The translations under genes and the position numbers were made by a program. From Candidatus Omnitrophota bacterium (GTDB taxonomy: Bacteria > Omnitrophota > Gorgyraeia > Zapsychrales > Zapsychraceae), in the NCBI GenBank assembly GCA_015233115.1, contig JADFYJ010000022.1, positions 1,796-34,448 on the forward strand: DNA of 32,653 bases. Direction: 5' to 3'. Below are positions 16,789-27,047 of this stretch, piece after piece; within the stretch, counting starts at the first letter, position 1; every line of letters starts with the position of its first letter. The notes under the pieces are model-generated. The model made no database searches and was not told the origin of the DNA. It was given only the letters and a program-made list of their open reading frames with translations.

Positions 16789-17814
16789 TTATTTTTCCTG
16801 CCAGTATTCTATCTTTCCCTCTAGCGCGTTATAAATAACGACTGAATTAAATGCCAGGTTCCGTTGAGGCAAGATTGCCTTTGACGTGATCTTAAAAACC
16901 GAAGAATTAACCGAAATAAGTTGCGTAGCATTTAAATCATCGATCTGTTTAATTTCTTCTTTCGTTAATTCAACTATTTTTTTTACGTCGCTCGCCAAAT
17001 CAAACGGCTTCTGGAATACCACATCATCCGCCGTATATTCTTCGTCATCGACGCCTCTGCGGACTTGGAGTATTTTATCAGCCATGGAATTGTCTAACCC
17101 CAACGCCATTAAAATTTCTTTCGGCGCTGTATTAATATTTATTTGCCCGCTGCCATAAATCGTCACAAAAGGAAGAATTTTCTCGTAAACTTCTTCCGTC
17201 ACGCCTTCCAATAAACGCAGCTCGTCGAGCGTCTCAAATTCCGCATGTTTCACTTTATAGGGATACTCCAACTGCTGGTAATAATCCTCGCTGTAAAAAC
17301 CTTTAGCTTGTGTATCCCCAAATTCGCGCCACCCAACGACTGCATCCGCTAAAGCCGTGGCTTCTTCATCCTTCACGGCCAGCACAATTTGAAATAGCCG
17401 GCGTATCACCGCCCAATCACACAAATTTAAATTAATTTTCGCATCTTCATCTTCCACGCCATTCACGAATCGGCTTTTCCCAGAAACGATATTATGATCG
17501 TCATAGCCGATTTCAAAAGTTCCTGTTCCCAATACGGTGCGGCCAAAACGAGCGGGGTTCGCATGCAAAGCTTGTTTGCGCTCGACATTAGGATCAAATC
17601 CATTTTGTGCCATATCACGGCGTATGGTAGCTACAGCTTTTTTGACGCCAGCCTCACTTAAGTGCCGCAAAATAGAACGGTCTTCGATACGGGAAATGAC
17701 TTCTGCCCGCTGCCGTATTCTGAGCCCAATATATGAGGCGAATACCACCAGTAAAGATAATGTCCAAATCGCAAAAATTAATACTGAGCCGTTGGGTGAT
17801 TTCAGTCGGGCCAT
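16789..17814 (-). CDS. gspK: Minor pseudopilin GspK
   Basis: 341 residues. The N-terminus (NGSVLIFAIWTLSLLVVFAS) is a prepilin-type helix without the usual Glu5, as in GspK. The body has the GspK helical inserted domain with DEDAKINLNLCDW, WREFGDTQ, DELRLLEGVTEEVYEKILPF and SGQININTAPKEILMAL, where SAM/HhH-like pieces are typical. In T2SS, GspK caps the pseudopilus tip with GspI and GspJ. The gene starts 1 nt after the gspJ stop, so the two are coupled. Order gspG-I-J-K agrees with T2SS operons, apart from the absence of gspH. Confidence 0.9.
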   Translation of the reverse strand: MARLKSPNGSVLIFAIWTLSLLVVFASYIGLRIRQRAEVISRIEDRSILRHLSEAGVKKAVATIRRDMAQNGFDPNVERKQALHANPARFGRTVLGTGTFEIGYDDHNIVSGKSRFVNGVEDEDAKINLNLCDWAVIRRLFQIVLAVKDEEATALADAVVGWREFGDTQAKGFYSEDYYQQLEYPYKVKHAEFETLDELRLLEGVTEEVYEKILPFVTIYGSGQININTAPKEILMALGLDNSMADKILQVRRGVDDEEYTADDVVFQKPFDLASDVKKIVELTKEEIKQIDDLNATQLISVNSSVFKITSKAILPQRNLAFNSVVIYNALEGKIEYWQEK

Positions 17815-17815
17815 A

Positions 17816-18412
17816 TTACATTTTCACCGGGATTAATATCAATTTTTTTAATGACCGTGGACCATACCGATCCGTAAACTTAACTTCCGCTTCTAACGCA
17901 TACGGCAAAACACTGGACACTTGCTGCGTCTGTGTCTCTTTGCCCTCGGATAAATAAAAATATTTGAAATGCAAGCTGTCCAGTCCATTCACAATACTCA
18001 TCGGATCTTGAAATTTTTTATTGACTGCCTGACCATAATTAGCTTGCCGTCGATAAATAGTATGCGCCGTGATATCAAAATAATATTCAACTTTTCCGAT
18101 TTGGCGGATATTTTCTCTGGAGGCCAAAATCTGATCTTGTGCGGTCACAACCGTGGTCGAAAAAGCAAATTTAGTTTCACCGCCTTCCGGCATGATCAAA
18201 GAATATTCACGGGCATTACGAATATCCGCCGTTAATCGCTCAAAAAACAACGCAATCCCTTCCTCGCACACTAATTCTTGGCTTTTTTTCCAAACCCGGA
18301 TCCCTCCGTCCAAGGAACGGTAAATCGCCAAAGAAACAGCCGCGAATAAACCGACCGTGATCAATATCTCGACGAGTGTCATCCCTTTACAATGTCTTTT
18401 TTTCATCATCAT
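17816..18412 (-). CDS. gspJ: Minor pseudopilin GspJ
   Basis: 198 residues. The prepilin motif KGMTLVEI has cleavage after Gly and Glu at position 5, followed by the hydrophobic LITVGLFAAVSLAIYRSL. The length and beta-rich C-terminal part match GspJ, a pseudopilus tip subunit. Three ATG codons in a row (18412, 18409, 18406) make the exact start uncertain; the first overlaps the gspI stop as ATGA. No strong ribosome-binding site is seen, fitting translational coupling. Confidence 0.85.
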   Translation of the reverse strand: MMMKKRHCKGMTLVEILITVGLFAAVSLAIYRSLDGGIRVWKKSQELVCEEGIALFFERLTADIRNAREYSLIMPEGGETKFAFSTTVVTAQDQILASRENIRQIGKVEYYFDITAHTIYRRQANYGQAVNKKFQDPMSIVNGLDSLHFKYFYLSEGKETQTQQVSSVLPYALEAEVKFTDRYGPRSLKKLILIPVKM

Positions 18413-18858
18413 GGGGTATTGTTTCCAAAATTGGCAATGTATCGGGTTTGGGATATATTTTTAGACACGCCCCCCTCGAGCCAAGACTCAGTTAAACCAA
18501 TTTGAAACAAGTCAGGAAAATCATCGACCGCGTGCAAATCACAATGCTGTTTAAAATCAATATGTTTAGCTCCGGTTTGCAAGGTCTCGGCCTGTTCCAG
18601 CTCAAAAGGCAACGCATTATAAATTCTTAAAATTTTTTCATACGAAGCTAAACGGTTTTCTAAATTTTCAAATGCATAAATACGATTGGTAAGGTATGAC
18701 ATGCGGTCCAATGAAACCAAAAAAGATTTGATGACGACCACCAACCCACCGGCAATAATGACTACCGCCACCATAACTTCGATAAACGATAATCCCCGAC
18801 GATTTGCGGCCCTTTTTATAAGGGGCAGGATATATTTACTGCCAATTAGTGATGTCAT
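18409..18858 (-). CDS. gspI: Minor pseudopilin, GspI-like
   Basis: 149 residues with an unusually long N-terminal leader (about 22 residues) before the prepilin motif RGLSFIEVMVAVVIIAGG. The EVMVA pattern is typical of GspI/GspV, and its place between gspG and gspJ supports that. The ATG at 18858 overlaps the end of gspG by 23 nt. GspI starts the tip complex. A GspH function cannot be excluded, since no other candidate for gspH is present. Confidence 0.75.
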   Translation of the reverse strand: MTSLIGSKYILPLIKRAANRRGLSFIEVMVAVVIIAGGLVVVIKSFLVSLDRMSYLTNRIYAFENLENRLASYEKILRIYNALPFELEQAETLQTGAKHIDFKQHCDLHAVDDFPDLFQIGLTESWLEGGVSKNISQTRYIANFGNNTP

Positions 18859-19249
18859 CTTTATCCGAATTCGGATCTTTTCCTAAAGACGAAAGGTCAT
18901 AATCAGGACGGTGTTTGCCAGGCGAAACATAAACATACGGATTGCCCCATGGATCAACCGGTTCTTTTTCAATATACGGCCCGTTCCAGCCTGTTGGAAC
19001 CGGCGGAACAGCAGGTTTTTCACGCAAAGCTTTTAATCCTTGTTCATCCGAAGGAAAGGAACCATTATCCAATTCATAAAGCTTCAATGCCGTCGGAATA
19101 TTAGCGGTAATATCGGACTTAGCGACAGATATTTTGGCTTGTTCGGAACGGCCCACCAAACGCGGCACCACCATGGCAGAAAGTGCCGCGATAATAATGA
19201 CGACTAACATAATTTCAATCAAGGTAAAACCTTTTTGGTCTCTCTTCAT
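18836..19249 (-). CDS. gspG: Major pseudopilin GspG
   Basis: 137 residues. Prepilin cleavage motif KGFTLIEIMLVVIIIAALSA with Glu5, then the GspG-type globular domain. The calcium-loop region of the C-terminus is recognisable (GWNGPYIEKEPVDPWGNPYV, DYDLSSLGKD, DDITNW). This makes the pseudopilus shaft. The strong AGGAGGAATAAT leader fits high expression of the major subunit. A 44-bp gap separates it from the peptidase gene upstream. The assignment is firm. Confidence 0.95.
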   Translation of the reverse strand: MKRDQKGFTLIEIMLVVIIIAALSAMVVPRLVGRSEQAKISVAKSDITANIPTALKLYELDNGSFPSDEQGLKALREKPAVPPVPTGWNGPYIEKEPVDPWGNPYVYVSPGKHRPDYDLSSLGKDPNSDKDDITNWQ

Positions 19250-19293
19250 ATTATTCCTCCTTTAATTCATCGATGGGTATATCATACAATAAA

Positions 19294-20106
19294 TCATTTA
19301 TTTTTCATATATCTTAACCATTTTTTTTCAAACTCTTCCAACGAACTGAATGCCGGGTACGCCCGACGTAAAGATTCTTCAAATGAACCGCCGTCCCGCA
19401 ATTGACGGCAAAAATACGCGAATTGATCCGCTCCATAAATTTTAATCATAAAATCCACCATGGATAAAGATTGCCCATAAAAAATCGCGACCGCATTTTT
19501 ATCTGTTTCACGATAGACATCCATCTTCTGCAGCACCTGAATCGGGATATATCCCTGAATTTTAATTATTTTAGGAAAAATCCGATTCACATCATCACGT
19601 TTATGCGTCTCATTTAATTGAGCCATTCCTTCGTCAAACCACTGAGGAAAATCTTTTCCAGTTCCCCAAAAATCCCTCATGACTAAATGAGTGATCTCAT
19701 GCGGCAAAACTCCGTCTATAAAACCGTCGGCCTGAACATAAGTGACAATGACGCGGTTTTTTAATAAATAAGAATGATCCGCAGATCCGCCAGACGACCA
19801 CGCCGGTTGTCCGGTTTTTTGCATAAAATTTTTTTGATCAGCATAGATATAAATCAATGCCCGCTGATCCCACGTCCAAAAATTCTCATATCGTATATAC
19901 CCTATCAATTCGCCAAGAACTTTGTAATAGTGCTCTGCCATACGGGACACTTCCCCGGCTAAACTGTCTTGATCCGGCAGAGTGTAATATACGACAAAAT
20001 GCTCACTTTTCTTTTGTTGCCACTCTTTTATTTCTGAAGCAAAAACTAAAGAGGGCAAAAAAAATAAAACCAAAAATATTTTAATATATTTAGGCTGCAA
20101 AAACAT
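19294..20106 (-). CDS. Secreted gluzincin-type zinc metallopeptidase (peptidase MA-like)
   Basis: 270 residues from the ATG at 20106. An N-terminal signal peptide ends in VFAS (about 20-24). The zinc motif HEITH is at 136-140 and a downstream Glu159 in WFDEG is the likely third ligand, giving the HExxH-19-E gluzincin arrangement of peptidase MA/DUF-type families. It is unusual inside a T2SS operon, between gspF and gspG. The start overlaps gspF by 17 nt; an alternative TTG at 20142 would add 12 residues that read through the end of gspF. It may process exported proteins or the pseudopilus. Active site residues look complete. Confidence 0.85.
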   Translation of the reverse strand: MFLQPKYIKIFLVLFFLPSLVFASEIKEWQQKKSEHFVVYYTLPDQDSLAGEVSRMAEHYYKVLGELIGYIRYENFWTWDQRALIYIYADQKNFMQKTGQPAWSSGGSADHSYLLKNRVIVTYVQADGFIDGVLPHEITHLVMRDFWGTGKDFPQWFDEGMAQLNETHKRDDVNRIFPKIIKIQGYIPIQVLQKMDVYRETDKNAVAIFYGQSLSMVDFMIKIYGADQFAYFCRQLRDGGSFEESLRRAYPAFSSLEEFEKKWLRYMKNK

Positions 20107-21298
20107 CGACTTGAAATATAGGTAAAAGAATTGCAAAAACAATAGTTCCCACGACCAGCCCCACGATCAGGATCATGAGCGGCTCTAAAACTGTGGTCGT
20201 CATTTTAACTTTTTCATCCACTTCTTGCTCATAATAATCCGCCACATCCGCCAAGACATCACTTAAATTGCCCGTCTCTTCTCCGACAGAAATCATATAT
20301 CCCATCATGACCGGCAAATGTTCCATTTTTTTAAGCGCAGTGCCCCAAGTCCCTCCGGCCGTCAAGACCTCTTCCGTGGCCTGAAGCTGTTTTTTCAATG
20401 GCGCGCTGTTTAAAACCGGCGCAGAAATTTTTATAGCTTGAATTAAAGCAATCCCATTTTTTAAAAGTAAATTGACCGTCCGACAAAAACGCGCTAATTC
20501 TGCCTTGCGATACAAATCACCCCATACAGGAATATTCAACACAAAACGGCCAAATATCATTTGTCCTTCTGCCGAGCTCATCATTTTACGGACCATCCAA
20601 TAACCAGCTAAAAATCCGAGAATCAGAACATACCAATAATGCGTAAAAAACCAACTCACACTCAGCACAATCTTGGTCGGTAAAGGTAATCCTCCCCGCA
20701 AATTTTTAAACAAACCCATCATTTTCGGTAACACGACGGTTAAAATAAAAGTGATCGTACCGGCTCCCACCACGGCCATAAAAAGCGGATAGATCATCGC
20801 CATCCTGACCCGGCTCATAAAAGCTGCTTGTCGTTTCTGATAATTCGACATACTCAAAAGCATTTCTTTGAGGTTAGAACTATTCTCGCCAGCATAAACC
20901 ATCATGACATACAATTGTGAAAAAATACGCGGAAATTCCCCCAGACAATCTGAAAAAGCCCGTCCATTCTTGACTCCTTTTGCCACTTGGCCAATAACAT
21001 GCTTAAAATATGGGCTGCTGGTCTGTATCCGGATAATTTCCAAAGCGGTTAATATGGCAATCCCGGATTTAAGCAAGGCCGCTAATTGCTGGCTAAAAAT
21101 ATTAATTTCTTTTATGGATACACTGCCGGCCCGCTTGCTCCAATCTTTATCCTTCTCGTCTGCCTGAATATCGACGGAAATTGGCACAAATCCTAACTGG
21201 GTAATTAAATCAACCGCCTCATCTTGAGTATGGGCCACAATTTGACCAGTTACATTTTCGGTGGGAGTTTTTTTGGCTTTATAAATATATATTGGCAT
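20090..21298 (-). CDS. gspF: Type II secretion inner-membrane platform protein GspF
   Basis: 402 residues. N-terminal T2SSF domain with MPIYIYKAKKTPTENVTGQI, two homologous GspF cytosolic halves (FSQQLAALLKSGIAILTALE and FCRTVNLLLKNGIALIQAIK), and three membrane helices (about 170-195, 221-240, and 374-396 ending in LLPIFQ). This is the polytopic platform on which GspE acts. Length is typical. It follows gspE by 33 nt; no strong ribosome-binding site is seen. Confidence 0.95.
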   Translation of the reverse strand: MPIYIYKAKKTPTENVTGQIVAHTQDEAVDLITQLGFVPISVDIQADEKDKDWSKRAGSVSIKEINIFSQQLAALLKSGIAILTALEIIRIQTSSPYFKHVIGQVAKGVKNGRAFSDCLGEFPRIFSQLYVMMVYAGENSSNLKEMLLSMSNYQKRQAAFMSRVRMAMIYPLFMAVVGAGTITFILTVVLPKMMGLFKNLRGGLPLPTKIVLSVSWFFTHYWYVLILGFLAGYWMVRKMMSSAEGQMIFGRFVLNIPVWGDLYRKAELARFCRTVNLLLKNGIALIQAIKISAPVLNSAPLKKQLQATEEVLTAGGTWGTALKKMEHLPVMMGYMISVGEETGNLSDVLADVADYYEQEVDEKVKMTTTVLEPLMILIVGLVVGTIVFAILLPIFQVDVFAA

Positions 21299-21331
21299 AG
21301 GTTACGGCCATGCTGGTCATTTTGTATTTTT

Positions 21332-23068
21332 TTAACTGCCGGATTCGTCATCTTTGACAGACACATTCAACACTTCATTAAAAGTGGTGATCCCTTTTAA
21401 AACCGCTTGCCAGCCGTTCTGCCGCAATGTGACCATGCCTTGCTGCATCGCCAAAATTTTAATTTGATCAGCGCGGGCTTTATTTAAAATAGCAGAACGG
21501 ATTGCATCTTTGATAGGTAAAATTTCATGAATCACCGTCCGCCCGTAATATCCGGTGTTATGACAAAATTCACATCCTTTACCCGTATAGATCGGCCAAT
21601 GACCCGACGGATTTAATCTTAAAGCATGAACCATTTCCGAACGCACTTCCGCTGGGACCTCTTCGGCTTCAATCTTACATTTAGGACATATCACGCGCAC
21701 CAGCCGTTGCGCCACAAAAGCTTCGACGCTGGATATCACCAAATAAGGCTCGATCCCCATATCAATCAAACGGGAAACACCGCTGGCCGCGTCATTGGTG
21801 TGTAAGGTAGAAAAAACCAAATGTCCGGTCAAAGCCGTCCTGACCGCGATCTCCGCGGTTTCAAGATCACGCACCTCGCCCACCATAATAATGTCCGGAT
21901 CATGCCGCAGAATGCTTCTCAAACCAGTCGAGAAATCAAAATTAATTTTGTTATTAACTTGAATCTGCGTTAATCCTTCCATTTCATATTCTACCGGATC
22001 TTCGATAGTAATAATTTTGCGTTGATCCGTATTGATCTCATTTAAACAGGCATACAACGTGGTGGTTTTTCCGCTTCCCGTCGGGCCAGTGATAAAAATA
22101 ATCCCATGCGGACGCTTGACCAGCTCCCGGAATTTAATAACGCCTTCATCCAAAAATCCTAATTTTTCCAAACTAAACAGCATCACCTTAGACGGTAATA
22201 TCCGAACCACCATGCTTTCACCCCGTGGAGTGGGCATGGTAGAAATACGCAGATCCAGCTGTTGATCTTTTGTTTTCACGACCGCGCTTCCGTCTTGGGG
22301 AAGCCGTTTTTCAGTGATACTCAAATTCGCCAGAATTTTAATCCGGGATAATATCTGGGGCAGAAAATGTTTGACTTTATCCGGCAAATTCGCGTCTACT
22401 AAAACTCCGTCGATACGATACCGGAAGCGGACTTTATCCCGGTAAGGTTCGATATGGATATCGGTCGCCCGTTTAATATACGCCTCCAGAATAATCTCAT
22501 TAACCAATTGGGCGACAGTCGGGTCGTCAGTCTTTTGTTCCAAATCTTCCACCCAGCTTGAAGATGCCGCCACATCCGGCTTAGCCTCAGCCTGGCCCTT
22601 TTGGCTGGATATAATCCGATCAATCGTATCTGACGCTAAACCATAATATTTTTTAAGAGCGTCCAGCAACTCCGTCTCAGTCACTATACCCAGCTTAACC
22701 GGAAAACCTAAATTCAACCGTATTTCGTCGATGATTTTAACGCCCAATGGTTCTGCCGCCGCGATTAATAGCACATTCCCCATCATCTCCACCGGCATAA
22801 ATTTATAATACCAGACAAATTTGACTGGAATTTTATCGATCAAAGACTGCTCTACATTAATTTTCCGGAAATCCACCAAAGGCAAATCTAAATTTTGAGA
22901 CAAGGCAATAGCAATCTGCCGTTCATTAACAATATCGTTGTTCAGAAGGTAATTTTTATAAGGAACATGCTGCAGGTGGGCTTCAGTTAAATAACGGTTA
23001 GCATCATGTTCAGTTAAGATATGATTCGCGGCTAACGCGCTTTTGAGGATCTTATCCAAATGCTTCAT
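21332..23068 (-). CDS. gspE: Type II secretion ATPase GspE
   Basis: 578 residues. An N-terminal GspE/PilB regulatory domain (1-160), then the secretion ATPase core with Walker A GPTGSGKT at 328-335, the Asp box (TIEDPVE), Walker B IIMVGEVRD near 393-401, the His box (TLHTNDA) at 421-427, and a zinc tetracysteine at Cys461/Cys464 and Cys499/Cys502. All ATPase motifs are present, so it should power pseudopilus assembly. The ATG lies 2 nt after the beta-subunit stop, and its ribosome-binding site GAGGA lies within the last codons of beta, so expression is directly coupled to the F1-like ATPase genes. Confidence 0.97.
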   Translation of the reverse strand: MKHLDKILKSALAANHILTEHDANRYLTEAHLQHVPYKNYLLNNDIVNERQIAIALSQNLDLPLVDFRKINVEQSLIDKIPVKFVWYYKFMPVEMMGNVLLIAAAEPLGVKIIDEIRLNLGFPVKLGIVTETELLDALKKYYGLASDTIDRIISSQKGQAEAKPDVAASSSWVEDLEQKTDDPTVAQLVNEIILEAYIKRATDIHIEPYRDKVRFRYRIDGVLVDANLPDKVKHFLPQILSRIKILANLSITEKRLPQDGSAVVKTKDQQLDLRISTMPTPRGESMVVRILPSKVMLFSLEKLGFLDEGVIKFRELVKRPHGIIFITGPTGSGKTTTLYACLNEINTDQRKIITIEDPVEYEMEGLTQIQVNNKINFDFSTGLRSILRHDPDIIMVGEVRDLETAEIAVRTALTGHLVFSTLHTNDAASGVSRLIDMGIEPYLVISSVEAFVAQRLVRVICPKCKIEAEEVPAEVRSEMVHALRLNPSGHWPIYTGKGCEFCHNTGYYGRTVIHEILPIKDAIRSAILNKARADQIKILAMQQGMVTLRQNGWQAVLKGITTFNEVLNVSVKDDESGS

Positions 23069-23070
23069 GG

Positions 23071-25369
<2,299 letters not shown>

Positions 25370-25381
25370 ATAACAAATTAC

Positions 25382-26128
25382 CTAATTAATTCGCGATGCG
25401 ATTTCATCCTGCATTTTTGTTCCGACTTCCCGGATGACATTTTGTACACTGCCGTCTAAAGCCATACTTCCAAAACGCAGCATAATTCCCCCGCCCAAAT
25501 TTTTATCCACCACGCTGGTTAATTTTATTTCACGCCCTGATTTATCTTTAAGCAGCTGGGCAATTTTTGTTTCATAATCCTTGGAAATAGGCAGAACAGT
25601 AGCGATTTCTGCCGCTTTAATATCCGAAGCAATTTGGGCCATATCAATAGTACCCAACTTCTCCATGAACTCTTCAACCAAAATAATATTAAATGCTTCC
25701 CGTGCTTTTTCACTTAAAACTTTATTCAATAAAATCATGCTTGCCCGGACGGTTTTCAATTCAAATTCCTTTTCCAGTTCTTTTTTCATCCGTTCCGATG
25801 AAATTTTCGCTTTCTGAATAATATCTTCGCCTTCTTTACGCGCGTCTGCCACAATTTTATCCCGTTCTTGTTTAGTCTCCAAATCAGCTTTGGTGCGTAG
25901 TTTTTCAACCATATCGCGGGCTTCAGCTCTGCGTTTTTCCAGGTCAGCATCCGCCTCTTTGATCTTACGTCCTAACTCCACCTGCTTTGCATTAGCTTGT
26001 GCAATCTCGTCATTCAGCCGCTTGACCGCGTTTTCCGTATCCGCAAACATAAACATTTTTACCAGAAAAACAGAAACTCCAACAAATATAACCAAAATAA
26101 TTATAAATTGCAGCCAAGGGAATGACAT
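25382..26128 (-). CDS. atpF: F-type ATPase b subunit fused to a delta C-terminal domain
   Basis: 248 residues. A membrane helix at about 5-27, then a charged coiled coil (about 32-125) as in the b peripheral stalk, and finally residues about 175-248 matching the C-terminal part of delta/OSCP (IKLTSVVDKNLGGGIMLRFG, LDGSVQNVI). The helical N-terminal domain of delta, which binds alpha's N-terminal helices, is absent, and alpha here lacks those helices too. No separate atpH gene is present. The strong AAGGAG leader lies in the 160-bp gap after the c-like gene. b-delta fusions occur in mycobacteria, but there an intact delta domain is kept. Confidence 0.85.
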   Translation of the reverse strand: MSFPWLQFIIILVIFVGVSVFLVKMFMFADTENAVKRLNDEIAQANAKQVELGRKIKEADADLEKRRAEARDMVEKLRTKADLETKQERDKIVADARKEGEDIIQKAKISSERMKKELEKEFELKTVRASMILLNKVLSEKAREAFNIILVEEFMEKLGTIDMAQIASDIKAAEIATVLPISKDYETKIAQLLKDKSGREIKLTSVVDKNLGGGIMLRFGSMALDGSVQNVIREVGTKMQDEIASRIN

Positions 26129-26201
26129 AAAATAACTCCTTATAATGTGTGCCTGACTTATGAAGCTATTTATCGCGACATCAAGTCAACCACACGAGTT
26201 T

Positions 26202-26275
26202 ATCCCGCGAAGCCAGCCGAACAACGTGAGGCTTTCTGATCAAACATGGTTGCGTCCTAGCAACCCTAGCGGGAT
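26202..26275 (-). promoter_or_regulatory. Structured RNA element between the c-like gene and b-delta
   Basis: A 74-nt three-way junction lies in the only large gap (26129-26288) of the ATPase series. P1 pairs ATCCCGC (26202-26208) with GCGGGAT (26269-26275); P2 pairs 26210-26214 with 26230-26234; P3 pairs GGTTGC (26248-26253) with GCAACC (26260-26265). It ends 13 nt after the c-like stop and could stabilise the upstream c mRNA, mark a processing site or set subunit ratios. It resembles a tRNA in size but lacks a T-loop and anticodon arm. The pairing is clear; the role is inferred. Confidence 0.55.
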
Positions 26276-26288
26276 TACATTAAATTAT

Positions 26289-26522
26289 TTATACTTCAAA
26301 AATACGGTAAAAACCAACTAACAATACAAAAGTAAAAACCATAATCGAAACAAACGGCCAAAATATTCCGACTAAAAATTCCGGTGCACGGCTGGGATAA
26401 TGGCCTAATTTATAAATCAATTTCCGGCCCAGTAAAGTAATTAAAACACAAGGTATCAAAACAATAAAAAAATAAAAAATCCCGAATAAAAAACTTTCAT
26501 GCCATAAATTAAAATCGACCAT
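26289..26522 (-). CDS. c-like membrane hairpin without the ion-binding carboxylate
   Basis: 77 residues, two transmembrane helices joined by a polar loop (GRKLIYKLGHYPSRAPE). It aligns without gaps to the preceding c subunit over the last 47 residues: both have an LG before the first helix end, Ile, Leu, the loop Pro-Ser, Ala, a Gly at the start of helix 2, and identical C-terminal length (about 10 of 47 identities by eye). At the position of c Glu56 it has Met, so it cannot carry a proton. It lies 12 nt after atpE. Possible roles are a non-conducting ring member, an assembly factor or part of a replacement for subunit a. The homology claim is an inference from the alignment I made by hand. 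Confidence 0.6.
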   Translation of the reverse strand: MVDFNLWHESFLFGIFYFFIVLIPCVLITLLGRKLIYKLGHYPSRAPEFLVGIFWPFVSIMVFTFVLLVGFYRIFEV

Positions 26523-26534
26523 GTCACAAACTTT

Positions 26535-26753
26535 CTATTTGGCAAAAAGTTGAAATATGATCAATAACGCGGTGATCGATATGGCTTCAACAAAAATCAA
26601 TAAAATCACCATACCCATGAAAATTTTAGAAGCCGCTGACGGATTCCGAGCCAAGGCTTTAATCACCGCGTGGCCCAAAATTCCAATCACCATCGACGGA
26701 CCCATAACCGCGATAAACATGATCATCAAAATAATAAAGGTTTCTGCTAACAT
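26535..26753 (-). CDS. atpE: F-type ATPase c subunit
   Basis: 72 residues, a membrane hairpin. The loop ALARNPSA carries the conserved Arg-x-Pro, and helix 2 keeps the ion-binding carboxylate, Glu56 (FVEAISITALL). The segment IGILGHAVIKALARNP aligns residue for residue with the E. coli c sequence IGILGGKFLEGAARQP. The usual Gly repeat of helix 1 is sparse (Gly18, Gly24, Gly27). The Ser next to Glu and the helix-1 Gln of sodium-type rings are not present, so protons are the likely ion. AAAAGGAT lies 11 nt before the ATG, at the end of the epsilon gene. Confidence 0.9.
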   Translation of the reverse strand: MLAETFIILMIMFIAVMGPSMVIGILGHAVIKALARNPSAASKIFMGMVILLIFVEAISITALLIIFQLFAK

Positions 26754-26760
26754 ATATCGT

Positions 26761-27039
26761 CTATCCTTTTGACAATTTTGCCTTTTGCATTTCTTCTTCT
26801 ACCATAATCGTGCATTCATTCGCGTAAAACCTGAGCACCCCGCCTTTAATCGGTATATAACTATTCCCATTGATCACGATATCCCCTTCGACTAAAACAC
26901 CTAAAATCGGATAGTGATAAGCCAATATCTCAAATTCGCCCCGGTCACCTTTCAAAAACAAACTATTCACTTCATTTTCATATATAATCCGGTTAGGGCT
27001 TAAAATAATACATCTGAAATTTCCTGTATATTTTATCAT
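26761..27039 (-). CDS. atpC: F-type ATPase epsilon subunit, N-terminal domain only
   Basis: 92 residues from the ATG at 27039, a few nt after the alpha stop (a TTG at 27045 would add two residues). The beta-sandwich signature is clear: FRCIILSPNRIIYENEV, SLFLKGDRGEFEILAYHYP, VLVEGDIVINGN and GVLRFYANECTIMVEEE. Typical epsilon has about 135 residues, the last 45 forming two helices that regulate ATP hydrolysis; those are missing. Loss of the helices should remove this form of autoinhibition. Its place after alpha, not after beta, is unusual. Confidence 0.85.
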   Translation of the reverse strand: MIKYTGNFRCIILSPNRIIYENEVNSLFLKGDRGEFEILAYHYPILGVLVEGDIVINGNSYIPIKGGVLRFYANECTIMVEEEMQKAKLSKG

Positions 27040-27047
27040 AGCCAAAA

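Noticed and set aside
26202..26275. tRNA gene between the c-like gene and b-delta
   Set aside because: Size and a 7-bp end stem resemble a tRNA, but there is no T-loop consensus and no anticodon arm.
26535..26753. Sodium-binding c ring or N-type ATPase
   Set aside because: The helix-1 Gln and the Ser next to the Glu of sodium-type c subunits are absent, and the gene order differs from the N-ATPase order, with no AtpQ/AtpR-like pair recognised.
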